In this document: positions 42,905 to 54,478 of the stretch, in pieces | How positions within the stretch are numbered: the stretch's first letter is position 1 | Layout: every line of letters starts with the position of its first letter | Assembly: GCA_035041965.1 (NCBI GenBank) | Contig: JAPYMA010001473.1 | Span: 40,203-104,202 of the forward strand | DNA: 64,000 nt | Reading direction: 5' to 3' | Source: Anisakis pegreffii | Lineage: Eukaryota; Nematoda; Chromadorea; Rhabditida; Anisakidae | The notes under the pieces: generated by a model | What the model saw: the letters and a program-made list of their open reading frames with translations, nothing else | The model's database searches: none | Told to the model about the DNA's origin: nothing | Translations under genes and position numbers: made by a program

Positions 42905-45900
42905 TTAGGATCGTCGAAGGGACTAGGTGAATGGATGGATAGGATCAAATCGGGGTGCATCGCATTAATGACACTTTCAAAGAAACAATTTAAAGTAGCT
43001 GCAGGTGAAACTCAACATCATAGACATCAACATGCTTCAACTCATTTATTATTATTGTTGCAATATTGTTTTGTTATTTTGCAATTGGACAGTCAATTGA
43101 TACAAAAGTGACCTTCGTTTTACCATTCATTTGATACGCAAGTTGATGGTTCGGTGTAGTGTCTTAATTAATTAAGCATTTGATTGTATAGTTTTAACAT
43201 GAAACGTTCGCTTCTTATTTATTTGAATAATGTATTTTAATTTATTCTTATAAGAGATATTTTTATTATTGTTCTAATGTAATTGATTGATTAATCGAAT
43301 GAATAAAAATTTAATCAGTTAACAATTAGCCAATAAATGAAATCTACCTTTCGACTCAGTGCATCTTCTTTAAACTGTATTTAATTTGCTGTTGTTATTT
43401 GTTTCTTTCTCAAGATTAGCCGTTTTGCTGGACAATATGCAGGGTTCAGTCAGCGAATTAGATGCATTTATGGGTTCTGATTTGTGAGCGAATCATTTCG
43501 ATGTGAATGCATATTTCAAAACAGTTTCTTAATCTTTAATTCCATTTGAATGACGATCAGTATGGATACAGATGCAACGAATGATTAATCGCACGTTCTT
43601 CACGTTGTCAAATAACTGCATCATGAGGTAGTTCTCCATTCGTTTCAATGAGTTTTCATATCATTCCAGTCCGTCTAGCATTATTTCAGCTTCACAAATG
43701 AAATGCATTTGTTGAATTTCATTCGGCATCACTTACAAATGCACATGCGTCGAATTAAGAGAACATGGAAAGAATGACCAACCAGCGCTCGAAATTCATT
43801 ATCAGTAGCTTATAAGTGCAGTAGCTGTGATTTTAGTTTTGCAGAGATTGTTTAGTGTTTGAACGAAATTCGTGTATATAATGAAATGGAATGAGGCATG
43901 CCAGAGAATATATGCATTAAAATGTTTACGTATTGTACAAATTCTGCTTATGTTTCAATCGAACGATCCTAATTCCAGGTTGTTTTCTTATTGCGATGTG
44001 ATAAAAATGATAAGAGTTGTGGAGGATACGTATATCTCTGAATAAAATAAAAATTGTTAACGTATCAACAATGATCACTTACACTGCTTAATCTTTATCC
44101 TTTCCACTTCACACTACCTGAACCACATTCTGTTCAGTAACGAAACGCTGCTCATCACTAAATACGAAATGATTTGAGCGCAATAAAATTTTAACATTTA
44201 TAAGAAATATATTCGTCTAACACTAATATTTGTTTTTGCATTGTTATTATCAATTCAATGGTAATTGCACTGCCATTTTAACAATTCTGATTGGTTGCTG
44301 CAATCTTTTTAATATCCTTCCTTCTGTTCATTGTTACTATCCTATATTTTCCACTCAACAATCAAATCTACAAACACATTCGTTATTCTATCCATTTATC
44401 AAACCTTTTTCATCTTCATATGCACGTCACAACATTTTTAATCTTTCATTTTCGTGACTTTAAAATTTTCTTTATAACGTTACTGATTATTTGAGTAATC
44501 ACCGAACACTACACACCTGACTATCTGTACCATTGCTTTCTTCCAAATGTCTTTGTGTCCTTTCGATGCTCTTACTGGAATGAATGTTAAGCAAAAGTCA
44601 AAGCAAATCAAATCAAGAATGTTGTTGTTGAGAGTGCACTAACATAACAACAATCATAATAACGTCTCCAACTGCTGTTGAAATAATCACCATTTTGCGT
44701 AATGCGAAATCTCAAAGCAATTGTTTTCGTCTGATGCTAGTCAATAATAGCAACTAGGGGTGTTATTGTTGTTACCTTAATATATTCTCATTGTTATCCA
44801 TTCATCTTCTATTCATCATCCTATCCCCTCGAACATATTATATTCTTGTTGTGTAATCCAATCCAAATCCGTGAATCCATACAGGTTCGTAAAATTATCT
44901 TATTCTCTTCTTAACGTTTTTGTATTCATCTTCATCCCTGTCTCATGTCGTCTTGAATCCTGATATTTCAAAATGAAAAACATTATTTACTCACTTGAAT
45001 TCATTCATATCTTCACATGAATTCATTTTCTCACACATCCATCTATTTGAGGAACCTAGTATGCTATTTGAAACTTTAACCATTAACTGCCTCTGGATTT
45101 CATTTCCTACAGTCCATTAAGAACCGATAAACTGCATTTTCGTTTGTTCCATTTTTCTTTTGAGTCTTCATTTTCTTGATTTCTCTCTTGGTCTTCAATT
45201 TCCATAGCATCAAGTTGAATTATGATGGAGCTGATAATAACATTAAAATTTTATCGCTATTCAGAGGCTACGATTCGTTATAATGCAGCAATAATTATCT
45301 TTTTTCCTCTTGCGCTAAACGTACTTGTTATTGCATAAAAGTCAAACGTTTAATGCCTCACCGAAAATACGTAATCGACAGCAAAGTTCTTCTAAACGCT
45401 CTAGAAATGTTCACTGCAAAAGTAGTCAAATCTGCCCCTCCTGAGGCAAACAACGTGCCTTTTCGAAAGGTGTTAGGAAAGGAAGACATCTCCGAATTAA
45501 TATCCTTTACTACATAAGCAACAGTCTGAAATTTCATCATCTATTACAAGTGGAGCGATACAAATAGCTTTTAAATTGATAGTGTTGACGTGCTAAATAA
45601 ATGGATGACAACGGCAAGCGAGTGGGTAATAGCGTCGTTTGTGAAGCAAACAAATACTTGTCTCAATGCTCGAATGCATTTTCATGAATTATATTGGGTC
45701 GTCAAATTTCCCGAATGTTTATTCGTATTTTGCTGCGATGTTGTTGAAGATCCTATGAGTACTCATTCATAATGTACGCGCGAAAAAAAGAAGTGGTTTT
45801 GAACTAAAATAACAATTGCAATATTTGATGAAGATTGTGGTGGTTGGTTTCATTTGATGATTTTGGATAGATTCTGCTGTAGTAAACATTTGAGAAAGGA

Positions 45901-48900
45901 CTATATGCGCATTATCAATGACACTGAATGCATCAAGGAACGATGTCTTGTGAAAGTGATGAATTTTCTGTGATTGATGAATAAGAAAACATGCTATGTC
46001 TTCCTCGTGTTCTTTAGAATTGTTCTAGCCTTCGGTTTTCGGCGCTTTAAATCTTGATCAACTTAAAGCAAACGTGACGAAAATAAGAATCTAGGTATTT
46101 TCCTCTCTGAAGAAAGCATTTTCTACATTATTTAACTATGCATTTTTGATTTTTAATTCCATGTGAGCTTAGTGATTGTGAGCTTAGTGCATCAATAGCA
46201 AGAACATTTCGATGGGTCTGAAGAGGGCAACTGCAGATCAAAGTAATTCCTGAAAACGAAAGTAATTTCTAGTAACTCGATTTAATGGGCAACGACACGG
46301 AAAGTGCGCAATAGTATATGTTTACTAAAGCTGATGTTATTAAATCAATTACTAAAATGTATTTTTTGACTATAAACTGAAATATTATATACGTATGTCT
46401 TTCAGCTTGTTCATTTTCATTTATTTGTACAATATCAAATATTTGTGTTTTAATCAAATGAGTAGCATCGCAAACAAAAGTAACTGATAACATTTATCCA
46501 ATTGGGTACGTATAAAAATGGATTATTTACATGGAACATGTTCAACTCTTTATGCTTCAGCAACAACATTATCGCAATTTATCGTTGCGTCCGTTTCTTC
46601 GCTTACTTTCATCTTTTATTTTTTTCCTCATCTCAGTTCCACATCAACATTGATTACAATCTTTAATGCCACTATTATTGTTATTATTTGTGGATTTAAG
46701 AGGATCAAAGATGGAGGAATCGAATCGAAATCGGTTGAATCTTACGAGCAAGTTCGAAATCAAATGGTTGGCTGTTAGTGCTCAGTTATTGGTTGTTGAA
46801 AATGAGGATGACGATGATTTCTTTTTGCCGTCAATTTGATATTTCAAATGAAGCGTTCGTAACGACCAAGCTCACACACGCGGCAACATGAGCAGCGATA
46901 TACTATTATATCCATACATATATCCCTCAGCTCTCAAAAATTGCATTCAAATGCTTTTCGTTGTCGTTTTCGAATGGTGATGATGATTTTAATGAAACTT
47001 TTCATGTGTCGGAAATCGAATAAGACAGTTTCTTCATTTCATTTTTGTGCCTCTTTCAACTATTCGTACTTCGACTGAAATCTCATAATTCCTTACTCAT
47101 TCTCTCTTCATCCGAATGTGACACATTCCATGAGTGTTCATTGCTGATCCTTCTGGTTATTCCTCAGAATGAGCAAACAAACAAACTAATAAACAAATGA
47201 AAACCTTTTAAGTGTTCTCTCGTAGATGGTGACAATGATATCGCTTAAGAACGACCCATTCATTCATTCGAATTTCCATTCTGCGAATTTTTAGAACTAC
47301 TTTATCATCAATCGAGCAGGTTAATCGATCCAAAGTCTCATTTTCTGATAGAAGCTGCTTCTACTTGCTTTGCTTCATTTATTGGTCCATTATTTTTGTG
47401 TGCATAATTACCATTTACCGCTTAGAAAACATTGATTGCAATCGAAGCTTATTGAATTAAACTATTCTTTCTCCATCAATTATCAAATAACATATCGAGC
47501 TATCGACCGTATTCATAATAGTTTTCTTGCTGTTGCTGTTGCTGCTAACACTTCTACTATTAGGTATCATCCAATTGCTAGTTCAGTTTTGAAAGTGGAT
47601 ATTGACTACACCTTGTAATCTTTTATAAATATATCTAGCCTAAAATCTGTCTTCCAATTTAATTTGGTACGATGCAAAGAAAGAATGAGGATTAAGTAAT
47701 TGTATCAACTTAAATTGAATCGCGAAAAAAAAGATAGATAAATGGAAAGCGACTGCTAAACCTAATCGAACAAACTTCAGCTTAGTCGTACTGATGATTT
47801 TGATGGTCGGAAGCAGCAGAGAATTACAGATCGTTCCTTTTTACCAGTCCATTTGAGGTAGAAAGACGTATGTTGAGAAAGGGGAAGCTTCGATTTCCGT
47901 CTACCATTAGGTTGAAAGCAGTAACAACTAGTTAGACTGACAGCTGATATGAAAGAAATTGAATGATAAGAATCGTTTTTTTGTTAAGTACTTCTACTTT
48001 CAAAATACGCAATTTATACCTTTGCACATCAAAGTGATAAGAGAGCGGTGAAACAACGATAATTTTCCTCTTTAAATTTATCTAATGAATGAACAATGAT
48101 CAATGTTCATTCGTCATTTGATATGGCTACCGGTAATGCTGTGAGTGATATCTCTTCGATTGACACTGCTACCATTATTGGCGTCAATTGTTAAGTACTT
48201 CTTTGTCAAGCATATTGATGATCTACAGTAGTTAATCTTTTTGATGTATTATTAGATAGTAATGAACATGGACTAAATTAAGTATTTACGTAATAATGCG
48301 AAAGTGAATAGTTTCTAGATATTCCAAAAATTTCTTCGAGTGTGAGTTTGGATTTTTTAGTGGTATTCGAATTACGTCCGTGTTCACTTGAAAATGCTTG
48401 ATAGTTGTTTTGTTTGAGGAAAGGCAAGAGTGCGAGAAACTCATTGAATAGTCATTGATCGTAATTGTTGTTGTGTCGATCCATCGTTGATTTTGTTTTG
48501 TTTTTTTCTTCTGCTGAATAAATTTTACGTTTATTCCGCAACAAGCGAATTCCAAACTAGAAACGAATCGAAGCAAAAAGAAATGGTACGAAAAGGTTAA
48601 AAACAGCTTCAAAGAAGACCGGTCGATCAAAGTTGTTCATCCAATTAGCCATTGAATCGATGTGATAAATAGTGAAATTAATGATTACAGTCTACCGGTC
48701 TTTGATGTTATTCTTTATGAAACTATTATTCAGCTTTTGATTATCGTTCACAACCAATTTGTTTTATTCGATTCCGTGAAATTGAAACTAGTCGCCGTTT
48801 CAGAGTCGCTTTATTAGACATCGTATAAAGTTATTCCTCAATGTCACCAGCATTATTACTACCATTGAAGAACAAATAAAATTTCTTTCGGAATCACTTA

Positions 48901-49050
48901 TTTTTATTCTTCTATTTCACCTCTTTCAAGCAGTTCTATACGTTTTTGTGTTATGGCTCATTAAAATGGTTTAAACAAGATTTTCGAGTGATCACCTTCA
49001 AGAAATTTGTTGTTTTCTATAGTTGTTTCTCATATTCACATCCACTTCAG
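42905..49050. other. Intergenic, 3' of calsequestrin to the orphan GPCR
   Basis: Holds the calsequestrin 3' UTR (AATAAA near 43303), the candidate alternative exon at 43420, and then about 5.5 kb of AT-rich DNA with short open frames that lack splice structure or familiar motifs. No repeat family with clear ends was recognised between 44000 and 49000. Confidence 0.55.
43420..43487 (+). CDS. Candidate alternative last exon of calsequestrin
   Basis: AAGATTAG ends at 43419 and opens a 22-codon frame (VLLDNMQGSVSELDAFMGSDL) to a stop at 43485-43487. Inside the last standard exon, AGGAAAG|gtaaaa at 42887/42888 is a good donor in phase 1, which this exon accepts, giving TRK-A-VLLDNM. Use of it would replace the KGKKEL end. 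It is supported by matching phase and splice signals only. Confidence 0.4.
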
Positions 49051-49064
49051 AGAATCAACCGACA
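49043..49064 (+). promoter_or_regulatory. Probable spliced-leader acceptor before the orphan GPCR
   Basis: CCACTTCAG ends at 49050, 14 bp upstream of the ATG at 49065; no earlier coding exon is seen, so a trans-splice site is likely. Confidence 0.4.
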
Positions 49065-50871
49065 ATGAATGCTGATCGCAACGAAACAGTATCCAAAATG
49101 AGCTTATGCGGGGTATTCAATGGTAGCGATGAAGGGATGACCACATTCGAGCAGTTGTTCTATATCGGTAGTGGTGTGACAGGGTTCGTCTTCAATACAG
49201 TCGTTATGCTCATTGCTGTATTGCATATCGATACAAATGACAAACCACGTCAGGTAAGCTCGTTTTTACTTATGTTTATTCTAAACCATACTTCATTAGT
49301 TGATATTCATTGGAACACAGTATTCATGAGAATCAATTTTCAGATAATAGTGATCAACATGACGGTCGCAGATCTGTTGACGTGTCTTGTCTATATGCTG
49401 ACACGTCCATTTCTTGAGCATCTACCCGTATTGTTTTGCTATCCCTACTATGTGACAATATGTACTGTTCAGTTGTGCAGTTGTTTCAATCTACTTTGGT
49501 AGATCGTTTTGCATTTCGCTGCTTTATTAAGAGTAGTTTGCTTATCATTTTAGCTCTGATATGATAACGTTAATGATACACATTTCATTAAATCTAACTG
49601 TTTATTCGACCACACACATAATATAAGCTACTAACTAAGTTCAGTCTTCATACACGAATGTATCAACTTTCTAATTTTTACGAGTTTGATGAATGTTGAT
49701 CAGATGCTAGGTTGTTGTTAAATGCTGAGTGCTTACATTACATTGTTGCAGGCTAAATGTGGATAAGTTTATATTTGTGCAATTCCCATTGCAATACTAC
49801 ATCATTGTGAATCGCTTCCGCATTTTGATCGTTTCAATATTAACTTGGACAGCTATTATTAGTCTTGTTATGTTTGCTTATCACTTCATGTCGTATCGTT
49901 CTAATCCGGTTAGCGTTCTCCCACGTAAATTAATAATGAATTTCATCATCTTATCTTCTTTAATTAATCACCACAATGAATTTCAGCCACGTTGTGATTT
50001 GGTCGCTCTGCCACCTTTTATTTATACACCTATTTGCGTAATGTATATATCGCTAATTATTGGCTGCTTTACGATCTCAGTGATTATTTTTTTGATCGCG
50101 CAAGGCTCGAATCGGATAGAAAACAAAGCTCGATCGGTGAGAGCTTCATTTACCGTATTATAAGGCCATGCTAAAAGCATGTGTTCTGACGCGCATTTTT
50201 TTCCAATAAATTCATTCACTTTTTTAAATGAGGATTCATTGGATTGAATAAATTTTTACTCAACCATCCAACAGAATGCTTTTATATCTGATCAAATTTT
50301 CAGAAGCTTTTTCAACGACTTTTCTTCTTATTCTGTAGCACACTCTGGACATTCTTCACCTGTTTGCCCTATCGATTGCTCTATTTGACAACAATTATTG
50401 AATCGCATTTGACCATTCACTATTGTCCGTCGCACGCTATGATGACCACAACTGATTTCTTCTTTCGTGTTCTCGTTCTTGGAACGGTACGCTTATTGCC
50501 ACTTGTTGTTGTTGTTGTTGAGTTAAGATAATTTCGGAAGGTGTCTGCTTGATTCAACGAAACTTTAGGTGATCAATCCGGTAATAACAATTGTCACTCA
50601 ACGTGTCTATCGTGAACGACTGCTGTGGTATATGAAGCGAATCAGATTCACAATGTGCCATTCGAATGATGATCCGGATGCAACGAATAGACTTCATAAG
50701 TTCAGTGTTTATCAACATGAACAAATGATGCGATCCAAAAAACGCCTCCTCAGAAATAGCACTGCTATCAATCACGCCAACAATAGTAACAATAAAAAGA
50801 ATGTTCATAACTATGACCCACTCGAACGTGCACCGTTGACTAAAAAAAGCGTCGTCAATGTTGAAAGATGA
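49065..50871 (+). CDS. Orphan class A (rhodopsin-like) GPCR
   Basis: Seven-helix receptor, about 378 residues, exons 49065-49253, 49344-49498, 49752-49908, 49987-50136, 50304-50486, 50569-50871, phases agreeing. The N terminus has sequons NET and NGS. TM1 is GSGVTGFVFNTVVMLIAVL; TM2 has the class A core MTVADLL; TM3 ends LLWLNVDKFIFVQFPLQY, so the DRY motif is replaced by VDK while the following PL.Y is kept. TM4 is LIVSILTWTAIISLVMFAY, TM5 CVMYISLIIGCFTISVIIF, TM6 FFLFCSTLWTFFTCLPYR, and TM7 ends in NPVITIV instead of NPxxY. The Cys in TM3 (FCYPYY) and in loop 2 (PRCDL) can form the usual disulphide. The tail is basic and Asn-rich. Ligand and precise subfamily were not recognised; amine-like or peptide-like origin cannot be told from these motifs. 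Confidence 0.85.
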
Positions 50872-52630
50872 ACGTCTATGTGAATTGCATCCCGAATATG
50901 GACAGAAAGAGAAAGCTGTGGACGAAAGCAGAAATGGAAAGCAGTTGTTGTGAATTGATAACGAACCAATTTGTTCATTCGTTTAATTCAAGTGAACAGT
51001 TGCCTCTAAAATGCATTCTCAGCAATGAAATTTATCATAATAGAACGGGGAGTATTTAAACAACTTCGCAGATTATCTCCAATGAACAGTACTTTTGCAT
51101 TCAGCGTGTTGATCTCATTATTGACGTTCAACTATGCTTTTTAATGGAAAATTGTGAAGTTGAAATTTTACTGAAATCAAAATTCTCACGAATTCTGGTG
51201 GTATCTGATACTGCTTTCATCAAAATACAATCGTTACTATGCTGTTCTTGTCACTTTTGTGTACGATGGATAGTTTAGTGGTTTTGAAAATTATTTTTTA
51301 CTACCTTTATAATATCCCACCACGCTTTATGATATCAAATGCATTGTTTCTCTGCAGATCTCTTTTTGTAATCGGCTTCCTTTTGTCGTTTTTTTTTCAA
51401 TTATAAACTCTATTTGTTGTGTTTGTTTATTGATGCTGTTGTTATTGTTTTCATTGATTGCCGCACAATTATTTGTATCGTTCTAGAAATCAGAATTTGA
51501 GTTTAAAATCGTCATTGAAACTTCACATGTTAACAATCGGCAGCATTTTGACAGACTGATTTACTGTGTTGTTAATTTTTGTGTGCGTTGCTGTTAATTT
51601 ATCGAAATTGACATATGTAAGCAGCTTTTCGACAGATTGATTTACTGTGTTCATTCATTTCTGTTGCCGAAAGATCATTTATTTTCAAGCAATTTTCCAA
51701 TAGTTCGCTCTTTCGTTATGCACATGGTGAAGATAACTGCTTGTAGTAACGATTAAACAGGGAATATCGTCATTGCGCAGCCTGTTATGCGTGTTCCCTT
51801 TCAACATGTTTTACGCCGTAATCAAAGGAGGAATGAGGAGAGCAAGAAACTCCCCTGTTACAGCTATGCAATCGAAAGCTCCGTGAACAGTGTGCAGGAT
51901 CAGTGCATAAATTCCAAAGTTGCAGATTATGAGAAAAATTATGACAATAAAATTTTGAAAAATAGATCACAGCAGCAGTTACATTATGCGGCGATATTGT
52001 TATGTGCATTAAAGGATTAGATTACGAATTTGAGCACTTCAACCGGTTCGTGCCGTTCATTGATTGTTGGAGATATGTTATTGATTTAACTGTGCTGTTG
52101 AAAAGTGCGAGTTCGTATATCACTGGTATGCGGCTTTCGGCGATGACAAATCCTCATACGACCTCACATAAGACTCGCGAAGAGCTCTGACGTGTTTCGT
52201 AGTCAGAATTAGCTGGCATGTTCCTTTCTGCAATTAATTGTTACGTCAAGTAGTTCTGTTTCATTAAAAAAAATTGTTGCTTTATTCGACTGAATCTCTC
52301 TCTTTTTTTTTCATTGTCCCATATTTCTTCGTCTCTCTATCCAATTGCCAAATTTGTGAATTATTCCAAGAAGCATAACCGATAAAAATTTTCAAAAAAC
52401 GTTTGTTTTTTCATTCCTTCACATTAGATCACAATTCAAAGTCATGTTGTCGGGAAAATTTGATTCCCATGAATGGCGATGTCTTTGAAACGAAAGTTTC
52501 TCATAGAAAAAAATGCTGTTACTGTGTCGAGTCAAATTAAGGTTTAAAACACGACAGTAACAATATTCGTTCGATACAGGTGTAAAGCACAATAATACAA
52601 GTGGAGAACAAACACGTGGAGACTTTGATG

Positions 52631-52915
52631 TATTGTGTTGCGACGGTTGGGGATTTCGGGAACGCCGTCCGCGACTTTTGTCGAGCCAGTTGCATTTTCG
52701 GGATCTCCGACTACAAAATTTCGTTCCCGACTTTCCCTGTCACCGATTTTTCTCCGTCCTCCCAATACCTTAGTGGAGATAAGTGTATACTAATGTGTTG
52801 TGAGTTTCGGGGATGTCGTCTCAGTTTTTTCTTTCGAGCCGACCGCATTTTCGTGGTCACCGGCTGCAAAATTTCGTCTCCGACTTCTCCTGTCCCTGCA
52901 ATATACTCCTTTGAT
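52631..52915. repeat. Two tandem, diverged copies of the GC-rich MITE family
   Basis: TATTGTGTTGCGACGG at 52631 and TCCGTCCTCCCAATACC near 52757 correspond to the two ends of the element at 37843 in reverse orientation, and interior blocks such as CTACAAAATTTCGTTCCCGA and CTGCAAAATTTCGTCTCCGA repeat in both halves. The second copy (about 52792-52915) is shorter. Confidence 0.55.
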
Positions 52916-53130
52916 ATATTGATAGGCGTGGGCAATATCATATACGAGTCCTCAGCTGTCGATACACAATGCTGACAATGAGCTAACACGATATGGTAGC
53001 TGAGGCAGATGGATTTACTGAGAGAATGATGGCAATGAAGCAATGGCAATAACAACTTGATGTGATTAACGATGTTTTTATATATGGCATTCTGACTACG
53101 GTTTGCAAAATCCTGACCATTTTCTGAATT

Positions 53131-53164
53131 CCGGGATCGTTTTTCAATTCTGGGACGATCCCGG
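53131..53164. other. Inverted repeat
   Basis: CCGGGATCG (53131-53139) is matched by CGATCCCGG (53156-53164) around a 16-base loop. Likely a fragment of an unrecognised repeat. Confidence 0.6.
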
Positions 53165-53868
53165 GATTGAAAAGCAACCCTATATATAGAAATTTGACAC
53201 ATTCTTTTTCAGCCAATGCGGTCATAATTAATCGGGAAACAATTTATTCACCAAATCGCTCATCAAAGTTCAACAAATCCAACAGTTCAACAGAACAAAG
53301 CATCAATAATACAGGACAGGCGCAATTCATACGGAGATAAAATATGGGATTAGATAAATTTTCTGCAACGAGATGAAATTTGTATATTCAAAAGCTCATC
53401 ACTCAAAGCTCATAACTCAGTTATTTGTGTATTATATTATGAAAATGGTTTCACTACGCTTTCTTTCATTCAATACCCCATTGGTCATCCTGTGTTGTTG
53501 ATAAAGTATAAGATGTTTTTCATATCAAGTGATTTTGTTGAATTCATAATTGTTTTCGAAATTCTTGCTTTTTGCGGAACTCCACCAGAAGATATTTAAT
53601 GGAACAAAGAATCTTTTGAACAAAATTCAGAGGGGCTTGAAATAATCTGTCAAAGAGTTAAAGATTATTCAAACAACTGAAACAAAATCAAAATGAAATG
53701 ACGGAAAAATAGACATATGAGTGACTAAGCAATAACAGATTCAAAAAACAAAATTTAATCAGACTTGAAATAAACTTTCAAAAAGGTTAGAGCGTTGATT
53801 GCTGCATCGCTCATCCGACTTCTCAGTTTTGTACAAGAAGTACGAAATAAACAGATTTGGAATACGAC

Positions 53869-53915
53869 TAGTGATTTCTCTATACCACATTTTTGAAAAT
53901 TGTTCTGTTCTGCTG
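53869..53915. mobile_element. Solo end of the hAT-like family
   Basis: TAGTGATTTCTCTATACCAC followed by a T run and TGTTCTGTTCT is the terminus shared with the elements at 1786 and 20508. No opposite end follows within several hundred bases, so this is a truncated copy. Confidence 0.65.
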
Positions 53916-54478
53916 GCAGGTGTTATGTATTCATTGCATATGTATGTTGTCATGCTTTCAATTAGTGCAATTTGGTATTGAGGTTACCGGTGCGAATTGA
54001 TTGATTCAATATTTTGATAGAATTGAGTGAGTTTATTTAACCGGTTGTGTGCATGAATGTGCGACTTCTTACTGTTGAGGCAGAAGGATAGCTAGATGGA
54101 TATCTGTAGTCAAGAATTCAATTTCATGTATGCAAGCAGCCATCTCGAATCATATGCATATGCACAGACGACGTGTAAGATATGTATCGTTGTTCAACGA
54201 AGCATCAAATCGTCTTTTAAAAGCTAAGCGATTTCTCCTTATGATCACGAAAACGCGCTGTGAATAAAAATGAAGGTATCTGCGTTTGTCGTGCTTTTCA
54301 AGCCTCTTTGATTGCACCCGAAAGAGCGTCTTTGTCAGTTGACTGCTATGGTGATGTTTCATTTTGTAATTGTTAATGAGGCCGGTTATATGATGAAGAT
54401 GATAATTTTTAGTTGTTTCTAATGATATTTTAAAATATTTGATATTTTCGATTGGTTGATGGTTCGAGCACTGATGTG

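Larger units (their letters stand above)
50872..54478. other. Intergenic, orphan GPCR to TRPV gene
   Basis: AT-rich DNA with two tandem GC-richer repeat copies (52631-52915), an inverted repeat at 53131-53164 and a solo hAT-like end at 53869. Frames at 51787 and 52002 have no recognisable content. The TRPV 5' UTR or promoter should lie just before 54479. Confidence 0.55.

Noticed and set aside
45358..46778. Frames at 45358 (-) and 46518 (+)
   Set aside because: No recognisable motif, no splice support and composition like the surrounding intergenic DNA.
51787..52190. Two overlapping frames of 62-77 codons
   Set aside because: No family resemblance and no neighbouring exons in phase; could be a short unknown exon but unsupported.
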